A stretch of 64,000 bases of DNA from Autumnicola lenta (GTDB taxonomy: Bacteria; Bacteroidota; Bacteroidia; Flavobacteriales; Flavobacteriaceae), in NCBI RefSeq assembly GCF_031846515.1, contig NZ_JAVRHO010000004.1, positions 124,001 to 188,000 on the forward strand, written 5' to 3'. The position numbers and the translations under genes were made by a program. A model generated the notes under the pieces. The model worked only from the letters and a program-made list of their open reading frames with translations. It made no database searches and was not told where the DNA came from. Position 1 is the stretch's first letter, and each line of letters starts with the position of its first letter. Positions 1 through 7,526 of the stretch are shown here, piece after piece.

Positions 1-368
1 GCCGAACCAAAGTAGAGTTTATTCTCCACATTGTCATTAGCAACTGCAATGTCCATAAAGCCATCACCATTAAAATCTGCAGATTTAATGGCGTAGGAAG
101 CATCCAGAAACCTTCCTATGGGTTGTGCTACTTTAAAGCCACCCTTTCCATCATTATAATACAGGTAATTTTGTTCGGCCCAGTGCCTGCCGTTGGCGAC
201 CAGGACATCTAAATCCCCATCTTTGTCCACGTCAAATAAAGCTATGGATGCGGTTCGGTTGGATTGAGTGCCAATCGAGAAAAATCCATCGGCATTAAAA
301 AACTTGGTTTCCTGAGAAATACCGTTTAAGGAAAATCCTAAAAGGATTATTAGCAATATATAGCGCAT
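1..368 (-). CDS. FG-GAP/VCBS repeat exported protein (3' part cut by window edge)
   Basis: The reading frame is open from the ATG at 368 to the window edge (122 codons) and continues outside. Residues 1-19 form a signal peptide (hydrophobic core ILLIILLGF, likely cut after the NGISQ stretch). Two calcium-binding loops of FG-GAP/VCBS type follow: DVDKDGDLD at 46-54 and DFNGDGFMD at 98-106, each followed by a short strand (VLVAN, IAVAN). Such repeats fold as beta-propeller blades in secreted or surface proteins of Bacteroidota. Function is not deducible. It starts 36 bp after the DUF4230 gene and may be the last gene of the same minus-strand operon. Confidence 0.85.
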   Translation of the reverse strand, partial: MRYILLIILLGFSLNGISQETKFFNADGFFSIGTQSNRTASIALFDVDKDGDLDVLVANGRHWAEQNYLYYNDGKGGFKVAQPIGRFLDASYAIKSADFNGDGFMDIAVANDNVENKLYFGS

Positions 369-404
369 ACTTTTATAATTTTACCGGCATCTCTTTATTT
401 AAAA

Positions 405-1022
405 CTATGATTTCAGTTTCTTATTTTCTTCAGCTTCCTTTAAAGTAAGCGCCGTATAATCCAGTTTCCAGCCAATAGTTTCCACGATTTTTTCCATAAG
501 CAGGATTGTGCCCAAAGCTTCTTTTTTAGCCTGCTCAAAAAGTCCGCTTTCCGGGATTTTATCTACAATATGTCTTTTTGCATCGCGGTTAATATCGGTT
601 AAATCTGAAGTGGTAAAAGGATTCGCCCAGCCTTCACGCTTGTCGTAATACTTAAAATCCGTTTCTACGGTAAGTAATTCCGGCTGCGGAAAATTAGTGA
701 GAATGATCTTTTTCGATTCAGTATCGCTCTCCATACTTATTTTGCTTAGATCGAAACCAATATGCGCTTTGGCATTAATAAGGATAATAGCTTTTTTCTT
801 TCCAAGGAAAAGGCTTACATACCTTTCCTTTAGATTCTCGTAATGGTAAATCTCAGCGAAATCGCCTTCTACCGTAATAAACTTGCAAACGCTACGGATT
901 TTATCCATTAACACTACCGACTGTTCGCTGGTTTTTTCCTTTGAACGGTTACTGTTGAATTTTGCAAAAATAAAATACGCAACCACCGCACCCACGGCCA
1001 GCCCGATAAATAAAAGCTCCAT
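405..1022 (-). CDS. DUF4230 family membrane-anchored protein
   Basis: 205 residues with an N-terminal membrane anchor (about residues 3-20). The soluble part matches the DUF4230 pattern: a conserved 'VEGDFAEIYHYE' strand, a lysine-rich 'GKKKAIILINAKAHIGFDLSKI' stretch and a later 'KYYD' motif. DUF4230 has no established biochemical role. A second copy of the family lies at 24516-25130 with the same order of motifs and nearly the same length (204 residues). The gene follows DUF4260 with only 2 bp between stop and start, so the two are almost certainly co-transcribed. Family assignment is fairly sure from the motif pattern; function is unknown. Confidence 0.85.
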   Translation of the reverse strand: MELLFIGLAVGAVVAYFIFAKFNSNRSKEKTSEQSVVLMDKIRSVCKFITVEGDFAEIYHYENLKERYVSLFLGKKKAIILINAKAHIGFDLSKISMESDTESKKIILTNFPQPELLTVETDFKYYDKREGWANPFTTSDLTDINRDAKRHIVDKIPESGLFEQAKKEALGTILLMEKIVETIGWKLDYTALTLKEAEENKKLKS

Positions 1023-1024
1023 AA

Positions 1025-1375
1025 TTAATTTCCAATTTCTCCCAGATGTGTGAATTTAAAGCCTTTTTGGTACTTGAGGCCATAGCCTAAAATACGATCA
1101 AAAGCCGAATGTGAAAACAAAATTAATCCTATTAATTGTAAAATCACGCTTTGGAGAGCGAAACCCACGATCCACAGCAAAATTGCCAGCCCTTTATGAT
1201 GAAAAATGTTGTAAAAGAAAGCTCCGGATTTATTTCCTCCCACATACCCCAGCATTCCAAAATCTGGCGCAAAAAAGAGTCCGACAAACCACCACCAGGA
1301 AAGTCCAAGAAAGCTGAAGGCATAAATGCCCAGCGCGAGCATCGCCATTTCTTCGAATTGTAAGGTAATTTTCAT
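1025..1375 (-). CDS. DUF4260 family small integral membrane protein
   Basis: 116 residues, strongly hydrophobic, with three to four membrane segments and the DUF4260-like motifs 'WWWFVGLFFAPDFGMLGY', 'YNIFHHKGLAI' and 'HSAFDRILGYGLKY'. The conserved His and Asp residues (FAPD, HHK, HSAFDR) are the hallmark of this small family, which has no known function. The start codon overlaps the stop codon of the upstream cyclase gene (TAATG), which indicates translational coupling. An alternative overlapping frame is a shadow. Confidence 0.85.
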   Translation of the reverse strand: MKITLQFEEMAMLALGIYAFSFLGLSWWWFVGLFFAPDFGMLGYVGGNKSGAFFYNIFHHKGLAILLWIVGFALQSVILQLIGLILFSHSAFDRILGYGLKYQKGFKFTHLGEIGN

Positions 1376-2124
1376 TAGTGCTGAATTTTATATAAAACCG
1401 GTTTTGCCGGGGACGCGTCATTTTCAAAAGAGGCAATTTGCAGGTTTAGCAGGTATTCCCCGTCTGTAATATTGTTGGAAACATAAATAAATTCGGTGAT
1501 CGTAGCGTCTGTTCGGGTATTTTTCGGGTAATTCCAGAAGGCTTTATGTGCCAGCAATTTGCCGCCGTCACGTTCTTTATCTACAGAAGGCAAATCGATA
1601 AGCAAATGTTGCACTCCGCATTCCCTAATATACCGCGCTGCAGCTTCTTCCAGGTACGGCCAGTTGGTATTGGAATATTTTCTACTCCGCTTTTCTATGT
1701 AATTGGGAAGTGTTCTAACGACCAAAGCTTCGGCTTCATTTTTGGTAATTTTCGACCTTAATTGCTCTTCAGTAATTATTGAATCCTCTCCTCTTTTTTC
1801 GGGTTCTAAGGAAATTAATTTAGCTGTAAAAAAGAATTTTTTCAGGGTTTGATTAATGCTGAAGAATTCCCGGGAGATATGCCCCACACATTCGGTATGC
1901 GTACCGTGAGCATGCGGATTAAACCTGATATTGTTGAAATTAACCGAAGCTCCTTCGCTTACCTTTCCAATAAAATCTCCGTCTTTTACCGGATTTATTT
2001 CCGGCGCCGAAAGATACCAGGCAAGCGGATTTTTACTGTCTCCGCGTAATCCGATAGAAATATCCAGCGGCTTCGACAGGTCGATAGTGTAGGTTTTAGC
2101 ACCATGATCAATTTTTGCCTTCAT
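1375..2124 (-). CDS. Cyclase family protein (KynB-like metal-dependent hydrolase)
   Basis: 249 residues. The family signature HGTHTECVGH lies at residues 73-82 and corresponds to the metal-binding HxGTHxDxPxH motif of the cyclase/arylformamidase (KynB) superfamily, with Glu in place of the usual Asp. The N-terminal 'IDLSKPLDISIGLRGD' resembles the typical substrate-entry strand, and 'LLIDLPSVDKERDGGKLLAHKAFW' matches the second conserved block. No signal peptide. In Bacteroidota proteins of this size are annotated only as cyclase family; the real substrate is unknown, and N-formylkynurenine is only one possibility. First gene of a cyclase-DUF4260-DUF4230 operon. Confidence 0.85.
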   Translation of the reverse strand: MKAKIDHGAKTYTIDLSKPLDISIGLRGDSKNPLAWYLSAPEINPVKDGDFIGKVSEGASVNFNNIRFNPHAHGTHTECVGHISREFFSINQTLKKFFFTAKLISLEPEKRGEDSIITEEQLRSKITKNEAEALVVRTLPNYIEKRSRKYSNTNWPYLEEAAARYIRECGVQHLLIDLPSVDKERDGGKLLAHKAFWNYPKNTRTDATITEFIYVSNNITDGEYLLNLQIASFENDASPAKPVLYKIQH

Positions 2125-2355
2125 ATGGCTAAATTAGGGAAGCTTTTTCACTATTTTGAATGCTGAATTTTAAATTTTGAATTAAGGCTGGAATTCGGTT
2201 GTGAGTTGTCGGTTTTCAGTCTTAGTCAAATTTGAAAGTATGGAATTCAATGTCCCCCTGAGCTTGACGAAGGCGGGTTTGAAAAGAGACGAAAGTGGAA
2301 AGTGGAAAGTTTCTTTTCCTTTTCACTCTTCACTCTTCACTTTTCACTCTCCACT
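2125..2355. repeat. Intergenic repeat remnants between hemW and the cyclase gene
   Basis: No gene is visible here. The region contains CCCTGAGCTTGACGAAGG (2256-2273), a widespread bacterial intergenic repeat core. A GTGGAAAGTGG-type purine tract (about 2295-2312) faces a complementary TCTCCACTTT tract (2346-2357), so a long imperfect hairpin could form at the 3' end of hemW and act as its terminator. The 'aattttaaattttgaatt' filler at 2165-2180 resembles the repeat units at 33.1-33.7 kb. Confidence 0.5.
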
Positions 2356-3549
2356 TTAATCTAAATAAAACAAATCTGAAGCAATTCCGTCACTTAGAAA
2401 TTTTCCTTTGGGAGACACATGCAGCACCTGGTTTCGACTTTCAAGCAATTCTTTTTTTAACAGCACCACTGCATTTTTAAGAAGGTGAGTTTTATATTTT
2501 GCACCAAAGAATTCTTCCACTTCAGTAATATCCACTCCAAACTGCGTTCGCAGCCGCGTCATCACATATTCGTTGTACTTATCTGTAGTAGAAAGCTCTT
2601 CCGTTTCCATTGGGAGCTTATCTTTTTTCAATGCTTTTATATAAAGCGAATTGTTGCTAACATTCCATTTTCTGAAATTTCCGTCATACGAATGTGCCGA
2701 GGGGCCGATTCCCAGGTAAGATTTCCCAAGCCAATATGCGGTATTATTCTGTGAGAAATAACCATCTTTACCGAAGTTCGAAAATTCATAATGCCGAAAA
2801 CTGGAATTTTTAAGCATGCTCACCATAATCTCAAAATGAGCCTTTGCAGCCTCGTCGTCTACTGGTTTTATTTTTCCTTTTTCAATAAATTTATGCAGCG
2901 CGGTATTCGGTTCTACCGTAAGCGCGTAGCTGGAAATATGCGGCACACCAAGATCCAGGGCGATTTGCAGGTTCTGTAGCCATCTTGCGGCGCTCATATT
3001 CGGAATTCCGTAAATTAAATCGATAGAAATATTATCAAAATACTTTGTCGCCAGCTGAATACTTTCCAGCGCTTCTTTAGCATTATGTGCGCGGTTCATC
3101 AGCTCTAAATCTTCTTCAAAAAATGACTGCACGCCAATACTAAGTCGGTTAATTTTTGAAGCTTTCAGCATTTTCAACTTTTCTTCGGAAAGATCGTCTG
3201 GATTGGCTTCCAGCGTGATTTCAGGATTTTCAGCAACCTGATAATTGGCAAAAATTGCAGTAAAAATTTGCTGAAGTTCTTCCGGAGTCAATAAACTCGG
3301 AGTCCCGCCGCCAAAATATATTGTCCTGATTTCCTTCTCCGGAAGTTCATTTTTCCGCAGTTCCAGTTCTTTGCACAACATTTCCACCAGCTGATCTTTC
3401 TTTTTCATAGAAGTCGAAAAATGAAAATCGCAGTAGTGACAGGCCTGCTTGCAAAAAGGGATATGGATGTAGACCCCAAAGCCCCTCCCGGCCTCCCCAG
3501 AGGGGAGGAGATTATCTTCTATATTTTTATATTTGGCAGCCGTTTTCAT
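2356..3549 (-). CDS. hemW: Radical SAM heme chaperone HemW (oxygen-independent coproporphyrinogen oxidase-like)
   Basis: 397 residues. The radical SAM cluster motif CKQACHYC is at residues 33-40 (Cys33, Cys37, Cys40) after the typical 'GVYIHIPF' strand. 'IYFGGGTPSLL', 'EANPDDLS', 'RLSIGVQSF' and the C-terminal HemW domain with 'YNEYVMTRLRTQFGVDI' follow. The CxxxCxxC spacing plus Phe/His pattern favours HemW, which delivers heme, over true HemN. The first about 24 residues are unusual: family members normally begin a few residues before YIHIPF. Here the codons for residues 14-23 lie in a CCCCTCC/GGAGGGG repeat element, and no ATG, GTG or TTG occurs closer to the conserved domain, so the ATG at 3549 is the only reasonable start. 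Confidence 0.93.
   Translation of the reverse strand: MKTAAKYKNIEDNLLPSGEAGRGFGVYIHIPFCKQACHYCDFHFSTSMKKKDQLVEMLCKELELRKNELPEKEIRTIYFGGGTPSLLTPEELQQIFTAIFANYQVAENPEITLEANPDDLSEEKLKMLKASKINRLSIGVQSFFEEDLELMNRAHNAKEALESIQLATKYFDNISIDLIYGIPNMSAARWLQNLQIALDLGVPHISSYALTVEPNTALHKFIEKGKIKPVDDEAAKAHFEIMVSMLKNSSFRHYEFSNFGKDGYFSQNNTAYWLGKSYLGIGPSAHSYDGNFRKWNVSNNSLYIKALKKDKLPMETEELSTTDKYNEYVMTRLRTQFGVDITEVEEFFGAKYKTHLLKNAVVLLKKELLESRNQVLHVSPKGKFLSDGIASDLFYLD
3482..3508. repeat. CCCCTCC-type palindromic intergenic repeat inside the hemW 5' end
   Basis: A GC-rich element with complementary ends (CCCCTCC ... GGGGAGG) typical of small repeats between genes in Flavobacteriaceae. It falls in frame within hemW, adding the residues LLPSGEAGRG. 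Related elements sit at 3578-3599 and 6789-6826. Confidence 0.7.
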
Positions 3550-3577
3550 AGATATTCTTTCTATTCCAGGAGCTTTT

Positions 3578-3599
3578 CCCCCTTCGGGGGTTAGGGGGA
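3578..3599. repeat. CCCCCTTCGGGGG hairpin repeat between ruvC and hemW
   Basis: CCCCCTTCGGGGG forms a stable short hairpin, followed by TTAGGGGG, the usual companion of this repeat in flavobacterial genomes. It lies immediately after the ruvC stop codon and could act as a transcription terminator or attenuator, but there is no clear T-run on the minus strand. Confidence 0.6.
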
Positions 3600-4151
3600 T
3601 TATTTCACCTTCCCCGGATTTTGTTTTACAAACGCAGCCCAGCCGGTGTAGCTTTTCCCACCCACAACTTTCCCGGAATTATAAAAATGGCAAACCGCAG
3701 CTGCCAGTCCGTCGGTTGAGTCGAGATTTTTTGGTAAAGTTTTCAGGTTAAGCAAACTTTGAAGCATTTTGGCAACCTGCTCTTTGCTGGCATTTCCGTT
3801 TCCGGTAATAGCCATTTTAATTTTCTTCGGAAGATATTCTGTAATTGGGATTTGCCTGGAAAGCCCTGCTGCCATCGCAACTCCCTGTGCGCGGCCAAGC
3901 TTCAGCATAGACTGCACGTTTTTTCCGAAAAACGGCGCTTCAATCGCAATTTCATCAGGATGAAAGGTGTCGATAAGATCTATTGTACGCTCAAAAATCA
4001 ATTTCAGCTTCACGTAAGGATCGTCGTATTTTTGAAGCTGAAGCTCATTCAGTTGCAAAAACTGCATTTTTTTATCTTCCACTTTTATGAGTCCGAAACC
4101 CATAATTGTCGTTCCCGGATCTATACCTAAAATTATTCTTTCGCTCTTCAA
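3600..4151 (-). CDS. ruvC: Crossover junction endodeoxyribonuclease RuvC
   Basis: 183 residues, the usual length. Acidic catalytic residues are all visible: Asp11 in 'ILGIDPGTT', Glu71 in 'IAIEAPFFGKN', and Asp144 and Asp147 in 'LDSTDGLAAAVCHF'. The 'GRAQGVAMAAGL' and 'ITGNGNASKEQV' blocks are typical. RuvC resolves Holliday junctions together with RuvAB in recombination and repair. It is followed, 50 bp downstream, by hemW on the same strand; ruvC-hemW adjacency is common in Bacteroidota. Confidence 0.96.
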   Translation of the reverse strand: MKSERIILGIDPGTTIMGFGLIKVEDKKMQFLQLNELQLQKYDDPYVKLKLIFERTIDLIDTFHPDEIAIEAPFFGKNVQSMLKLGRAQGVAMAAGLSRQIPITEYLPKKIKMAITGNGNASKEQVAKMLQSLLNLKTLPKNLDSTDGLAAAVCHFYNSGKVVGGKSYTGWAAFVKQNPGKVK

Positions 4152-4266
4152 AATTGCTCTTTTCGGGGTGAGGCTGTGGGAAATTGTGTATTTTCGAACA
4201 GCTTCACAAAGCTAAGGAATTCTGTTTTGTTACTCCTATTTTTAGACTCGCATTAAAAATTGCCAA

Positions 4267-5400
4267 ATGCTGCTAAGTATCTTCATTTTTATCGCAGTTT
4301 GTTACCTGGTTTTGATAATCACCCTTATTTACGGCTGGAACCAGATTCCTGAATTTAAAACTGAACATTTTGAGTTGAAAACTGGCTTTTCCATCATAGT
4401 TCCCTTCAGAAATGAAGCTGAAAACCTTCCGGATTTATTGAATTCGTTCTCAAAACTGAAATATCCGGCTTCTAACTTCGAAATTTTGCTGATTAATGAT
4501 GCTTCTAAAGATGATTCGGTTAAAATTTGTTCAGAATTTAAGTCACAATACCCAAATCTGAAGGTTAGCGTTCTGGACAACGCATTATTGTTCGGATCAC
4601 CAAAAAAGGACGCCTTAAAGCGGGGCATCGAAAATGGCAATTATCGATATATTGTGACCACAGACGCCGATTGTATTGTGCCGGAATTCTGGCTACAGAC
4701 GTTTAACGATTTTATCCTGAAAACTGATGCTGATATGGTTTGCGCACCTGTTTGTTTTAGGACTTCCGAAGAAAAAAAGCTGTTTCAGAAGTTTGAAGAA
4801 CTGGATTTTATGAGCCTGCAGGCTACCACCGTTGGCGCATTTGGGATGGAGCAGCCTTTTATGTGCAACGGCGCGAATTTGTGCTATAAAAAAGAGGCTT
4901 TTTTGGCTGCGGAAGGTTTTTCCGGAAACGATAAAATCGCCAGCGGTGACGATGTTTTTTTGCTTCAGAAATTTCAGAAAAAAGGGTTAAAAGTTAAATT
5001 TTTAAAGTCCGAAAAAGCCATTGTAGAAACCAAACCTCAGCAGACTTTGCCTCAGCTCATTTCGCAGCGGGTGCGCTGGGCCGCCAAAGCTCCTGCCTAT
5101 AAATCTACATTTTCGAAATTTGCCGGAATCAGTGTCCTGCTAATGAATGTCTCACTGGTAATCGCCGCATTTCTGGTGCTTTTTGAACATCTTCCGGAAC
5201 AGCCAGTTCTGGTAATTTTTCTGCTAAAATTTAACGCCGACTTTATCCTGATCTTCCTGGCTGCGAAATTCTTTAAAAAAGAACTCCTGATGCGAAACTA
5301 CTTTTGGTGCAGTATTGTTTATCCCTTCTTTTCCGGATTTGTAGCCGTAAAATCACTGTTTTCAGGATTTGACTGGAAAGGGAGAAGGTTTAGGAGTTAA
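4267..5400 (+). CDS. Membrane-associated family 2 glycosyltransferase
   Basis: 377 residues. An N-terminal membrane segment (2-22) is followed by a GT-A domain: 'FSIIVPFRNEAENL' (41-54), nucleotide-binding 'LLINDASKDDS' (74-84), the metal-binding 'TTDAD' (131-135), 'SGDDVFLL' and a 'QRVRW' box near residue 268. Two or three C-terminal membrane helices (about 285-365) are like those of processive or lipid-linked GT2 enzymes. The acceptor cannot be predicted. It is divergent from ruvC and monocistronic, followed by a pyrimidine-rich 100-bp gap before hicB. Confidence 0.92.
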   Translation: MLLSIFIFIAVCYLVLIITLIYGWNQIPEFKTEHFELKTGFSIIVPFRNEAENLPDLLNSFSKLKYPASNFEILLINDASKDDSVKICSEFKSQYPNLKVSVLDNALLFGSPKKDALKRGIENGNYRYIVTTDADCIVPEFWLQTFNDFILKTDADMVCAPVCFRTSEEKKLFQKFEELDFMSLQATTVGAFGMEQPFMCNGANLCYKKEAFLAAEGFSGNDKIASGDDVFLLQKFQKKGLKVKFLKSEKAIVETKPQQTLPQLISQRVRWAAKAPAYKSTFSKFAGISVLLMNVSLVIAAFLVLFEHLPEQPVLVIFLLKFNADFILIFLAAKFFKKELLMRNYFWCSIVYPFFSGFVAVKSLFSGFDWKGRRFRS

Positions 5401-5507
5401 ATGTAAAGAAGCTAATGAGGAAAAGAGTTAAAGAGCAAAATACTCTAAAACGCCTCTCCTCTTTCTTCCGTTTTTCCATTCTTCACTCTTTTACTCTTTC
5501 ACTTTTT

Positions 5508-5924
5508 TCAGAGAGAAACAGACAGTAAATCTTCCCCAAGCTCGTGAATTGCTTTTTCAATTTGTTTGGCGCGTTCTTCAGAAGCATTAGCTTTTCCAGT
5601 AGCATATTGTCTCATTAAAGAAGCGTTAATTCCTGCTTTTTCGGCAATAGCAGAAATTTTTATGGGTAAAAGTTTGAAAAAGGAAGGAATATCCAAGTTA
5701 TATTCAAAACCGTCCATTGCTTTCACCTCCGCAAGCCAATCCTCTTCCAGGTCTTCAGACACCTCCAAATAATCTGTAAAGGCTTTTTTTAAATTCAGTT
5801 TTAAATCTTCCAGAGATTGTCCATAGGCAGAAACTCCGCCGGGGATATTTTGTGTACTCCCCCAATACGTTCCATCCTCCGCTTTTTCCACATAAACCTT
5901 TACTATCCTTTTCATCATCAACAT
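5508..5924 (-). CDS. hicB: HicB-family antitoxin with C-terminal helix-turn-helix
   Basis: 138 residues. The N-terminal half has the HicB partial RNase H-like fold pattern ('VYVEKAEDGTYWGSTQNIPGGVSAYGQSLEDLKLNLKKAFTDYLE'). The C-terminal half (about 85-135) is an XRE-like helix-turn-helix ('ISAIAEKAGINASLMRQYATGKANASEERAKQIEKAI') that should bind the module's own promoter. Three possible ATG starts exist (5924, 5918, 5915), and MKRIVKVYVEK is the likely core N-terminus. It lies 14 bp downstream of hicA, the usual toxin-first order of hicAB modules. Confidence 0.92.
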   Translation of the reverse strand: MLMMKRIVKVYVEKAEDGTYWGSTQNIPGGVSAYGQSLEDLKLNLKKAFTDYLEVSEDLEEDWLAEVKAMDGFEYNLDIPSFFKLLPIKISAIAEKAGINASLMRQYATGKANASEERAKQIEKAIHELGEDLLSVSL

Positions 5925-5938
5925 ATTAATTGGTTACT

Positions 5939-6121
5939 CTACTTAAGCCCTGCTTGCTTTAAAATTGAATTACACGTTCCTTTCGGAATGTCTTTTTTAG
6001 GATGTGGTATTGTCACAACTCCTTTTTTGACCGGATGCTTAAAATGGTGATGGTTGCCTTTTGTTCTAACTAAGTACCATCCGTTTTTCCTTATAACTTT
6101 TATTAAAGCATCCGACTTCAT
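5939..6121 (-). CDS. hicA: HicA-family mRNA interferase toxin
   Basis: 60 residues from the ATG at 6121 (MKSDALIKVIRK...). A longer frame to 6154 would need a TTG start and adds residues that HicA proteins lack. The dsRBD-like toxin motif is clear: 'GWYLVRTKGNHHHFKHP', containing the conserved catalytic His in the G-x-H-x-x-F context, then 'TIPHPKKDIPKGTCNSILKQAGL'. HicA cleaves translated mRNA until neutralised by HicB. It is the first gene of the two-gene module. Confidence 0.93.
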   Translation of the reverse strand: MKSDALIKVIRKNGWYLVRTKGNHHHFKHPVKKGVVTIPHPKKDIPKGTCNSILKQAGLK

Positions 6122-6130
6122 ATACAAAAT

Positions 6131-6148
6131 TATAACAAAAGTGTTATA
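6131..6148. promoter_or_regulatory. Candidate hicAB operator (TATAAC-N6-GTTATA)
   Basis: Six-base perfect arms TATAAC and GTTATA separated by six bases lie 10 bp upstream of the hicA start codon. The position overlaps where a promoter must be and suits binding by the helix-turn-helix of HicB. This is inference from symmetry and location only. Confidence 0.45.
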
Positions 6149-6249
6149 TGCCAAAATTTATTATAAAAAGAGACAGTTTTTAAGAAGGTGGGGTTCCAAT
6201 TTTTGAATTTCCTTAGCTTTAAACTATAGTTGTTCTACAGCTCTTCCCA

Positions 6250-6464
6250 AAAGATCTCCCGCAGAGAGCGCAGATTCCCGCAGACACTACATCCTTAAAC
6301 AATTACTTTTCACTCCTTTACTCTTTTACTAGTGAAATTTCTTAAATCACCAATTCGCGAATAGAATCTCTCACAAAAAAATCTCTCGCAGAGAATGCAG
6401 ATTCCCGCAGACACCGCGTCCTTAAACAATTACTTTTCACTTCTTAACTCCTTCACTCTTTTAC
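6250..6464. repeat. Pair of about 80-bp direct repeats upstream of the YciI-like gene
   Basis: Copies at about 6250-6329 and 6377-6464 share the cores 'GCAGATTCCCGCAGACAC' and 'CCTTAAACAATTACTTTTCA', ending in 'actcttttac' pyrimidine tracts. No coding frame is visible in 6155-6494. The element resembles the short dispersed repeats seen between flavobacterial genes. Confidence 0.75.
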
Positions 6465-6494
6465 CAATATTCCGTAGATTGTCAAAAAAAAGCT

Positions 6495-6779
6495 ATGAAT
6501 TATTACGTCTTAAAATATCAGCTTCAGGAAAATTATCTTAAAGATCGCGGGAAATACCGTACTGAACATTTAAATTTGGCAAAGGAAACTGCTCAAACTG
6601 GGACGCTTGTTTTAGCCGGAGCCATGGACGATCCTGCAGATGAAGCGTTGCTGATTTTTAAAGCCGCCGATGATGCTGCGGCAAAAACATTCGCTGAAAA
6701 AGATCCTTACGTGAAAAACGGACTAGTAAAAGAATGGAGTGTAAGAAAATGGAACGTCGCAGTGGGAGATACGCACTAG
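6495..6779 (+). CDS. YciI-like (YCII domain) protein
   Basis: 94 residues, one YCII domain with a ferredoxin-like fold: 'YYVLKYQLQENYLKDRGKYRTEHL', 'TGTLVLAGAMDDPADEALLIF' and the signature 'FAEKDPYVKNGLV' carrying the conserved Asp-Pro-Tyr. The family shares ancestry with EthD/dimeric barrel enzymes. The conserved His and Asp suggest catalysis, but the substrate is unknown. A single gene, followed at once by a CCCCTCC repeat. Confidence 0.9.
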   Translation: MNYYVLKYQLQENYLKDRGKYRTEHLNLAKETAQTGTLVLAGAMDDPADEALLIFKAADDAAAKTFAEKDPYVKNGLVKEWSVRKWNVAVGDTH

Positions 6780-6788
6780 CTAATTTCC

Positions 6789-6826
6789 ACCCCGTCCTAC
6801 GGATTCCCCTCCGACGGAGGGGAATA
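6789..6826. repeat. CCCCTCC palindromic intergenic repeat
   Basis: Contains the 17-bp near-perfect palindrome CCCCTCCGACGGAGGGG (6806-6822), 27 bp after the stop of the YciI gene and followed by AATAATTGTC. Same class as the elements at 3482-3508 and 3578-3599. It may serve as a terminator hairpin, though the T-run is weak. Confidence 0.65.
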
Positions 6827-6845
6827 ATTGTCAATTGTCAATTCT

Positions 6846-7325
6846 TTATTCTGCTTTAATTAAAACCGGCATTCTAAAAACTGTGGAAACCGGAATTCCA
6901 CGTTTGCTGGCGGGATAAATTTTTGGAAGGGAATCAATGCTCTGGTAAAGCCAGTCCTTAATTCTTGGTAACTGATTGGTTAAAGTGGTGTCTATAGATA
7001 CAATCGAATCGATTTTTGGACGACCCTGTTTGTTTATCTCGAGGTATAAATACAAGGTATCGTCAATACTTTCAGTCACTACCGGCTGTTGTTTGGCGAG
7101 GTAAGCGTAAATATTTTCAGCGACTTTCCTTTCGAAACAGTTTTTCGCCTGTGCTAATTCGGTTTCCTGCTGGCAGTCTTCAAATGCCGGGTATTCGTCG
7201 ACTTCTTTCCAGTTCAGCATTTTGGATTCCTGGTCCAGAACCTCTTCCGAAGAAATTTTTTTGGTTTCGAAATTACAGGAAGTTAAAATTAGAAAACCTG
7301 AGATTAGCAGTAAAGTTCTTTTCAT
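6846..7325 (-). CDS. Small lipoprotein with degenerate TonB C-terminal-like domain
   Basis: 159 residues from the ATG at 7325; a longer frame starts only at TTG. The lipobox LLLISGFLILTSC puts the mature N-terminus at the Cys of 'TSCNFE'. The segment 'VDEYPAFEDCQQETELAQAKNCFERKVAENIYAYLAK' matches in pattern the 'EVPAFPGCED...KCTSQKITEFVGK' entry into the TonB_C domain of the neighbouring BlaR1-like protein. The C-terminal part ('LYLYLEINKQGRPKIDSIVSIDTT...LPKIYPASKRGIPVSTVFRMPV') follows the same strand order. It is probably a periplasmic or membrane-attached relative of that domain. It lies downstream of blaR1 on the same strand after a 200-bp gap. Confidence 0.7.
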   Translation of the reverse strand: MKRTLLLISGFLILTSCNFETKKISSEEVLDQESKMLNWKEVDEYPAFEDCQQETELAQAKNCFERKVAENIYAYLAKQQPVVTESIDDTLYLYLEINKQGRPKIDSIVSIDTTLTNQLPRIKDWLYQSIDSLPKIYPASKRGIPVSTVFRMPVLIKAE

Positions 7326-7526
7326 ACCCAATTGGCGATTAACTTTGAGCAAAAGTAATGAAAATGAGCAGAATCTGAAGGGAAGAAAATTGGCTTCTTT
7401 CCCGGAAGCTTATAAGTTCCTTCCAGCAAAATTTTAAAAAATTTGAATAAATAGAGTTTCCCAAAACAGCCGGAGCCGAAGTTTGAAACTCCGGCTCCGC
7501 AGGCTGCAAAAAAAATAAAGAAAAAA

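Noticed and set aside
6131..6132. Leaderless hicA promoter from the TAATTTTG string on the minus strand at 6125-6132
   Set aside because: The box would lie so close to the start codon that transcription would begin at or after the ATG, so it is more likely chance AT-rich sequence.
6122..6154. N-terminal extension of hicA from a TTG start
   Set aside because: The added residues have no family support and the extension would cover the candidate operator; the ATG at 6121 gives the usual 60-residue HicA.
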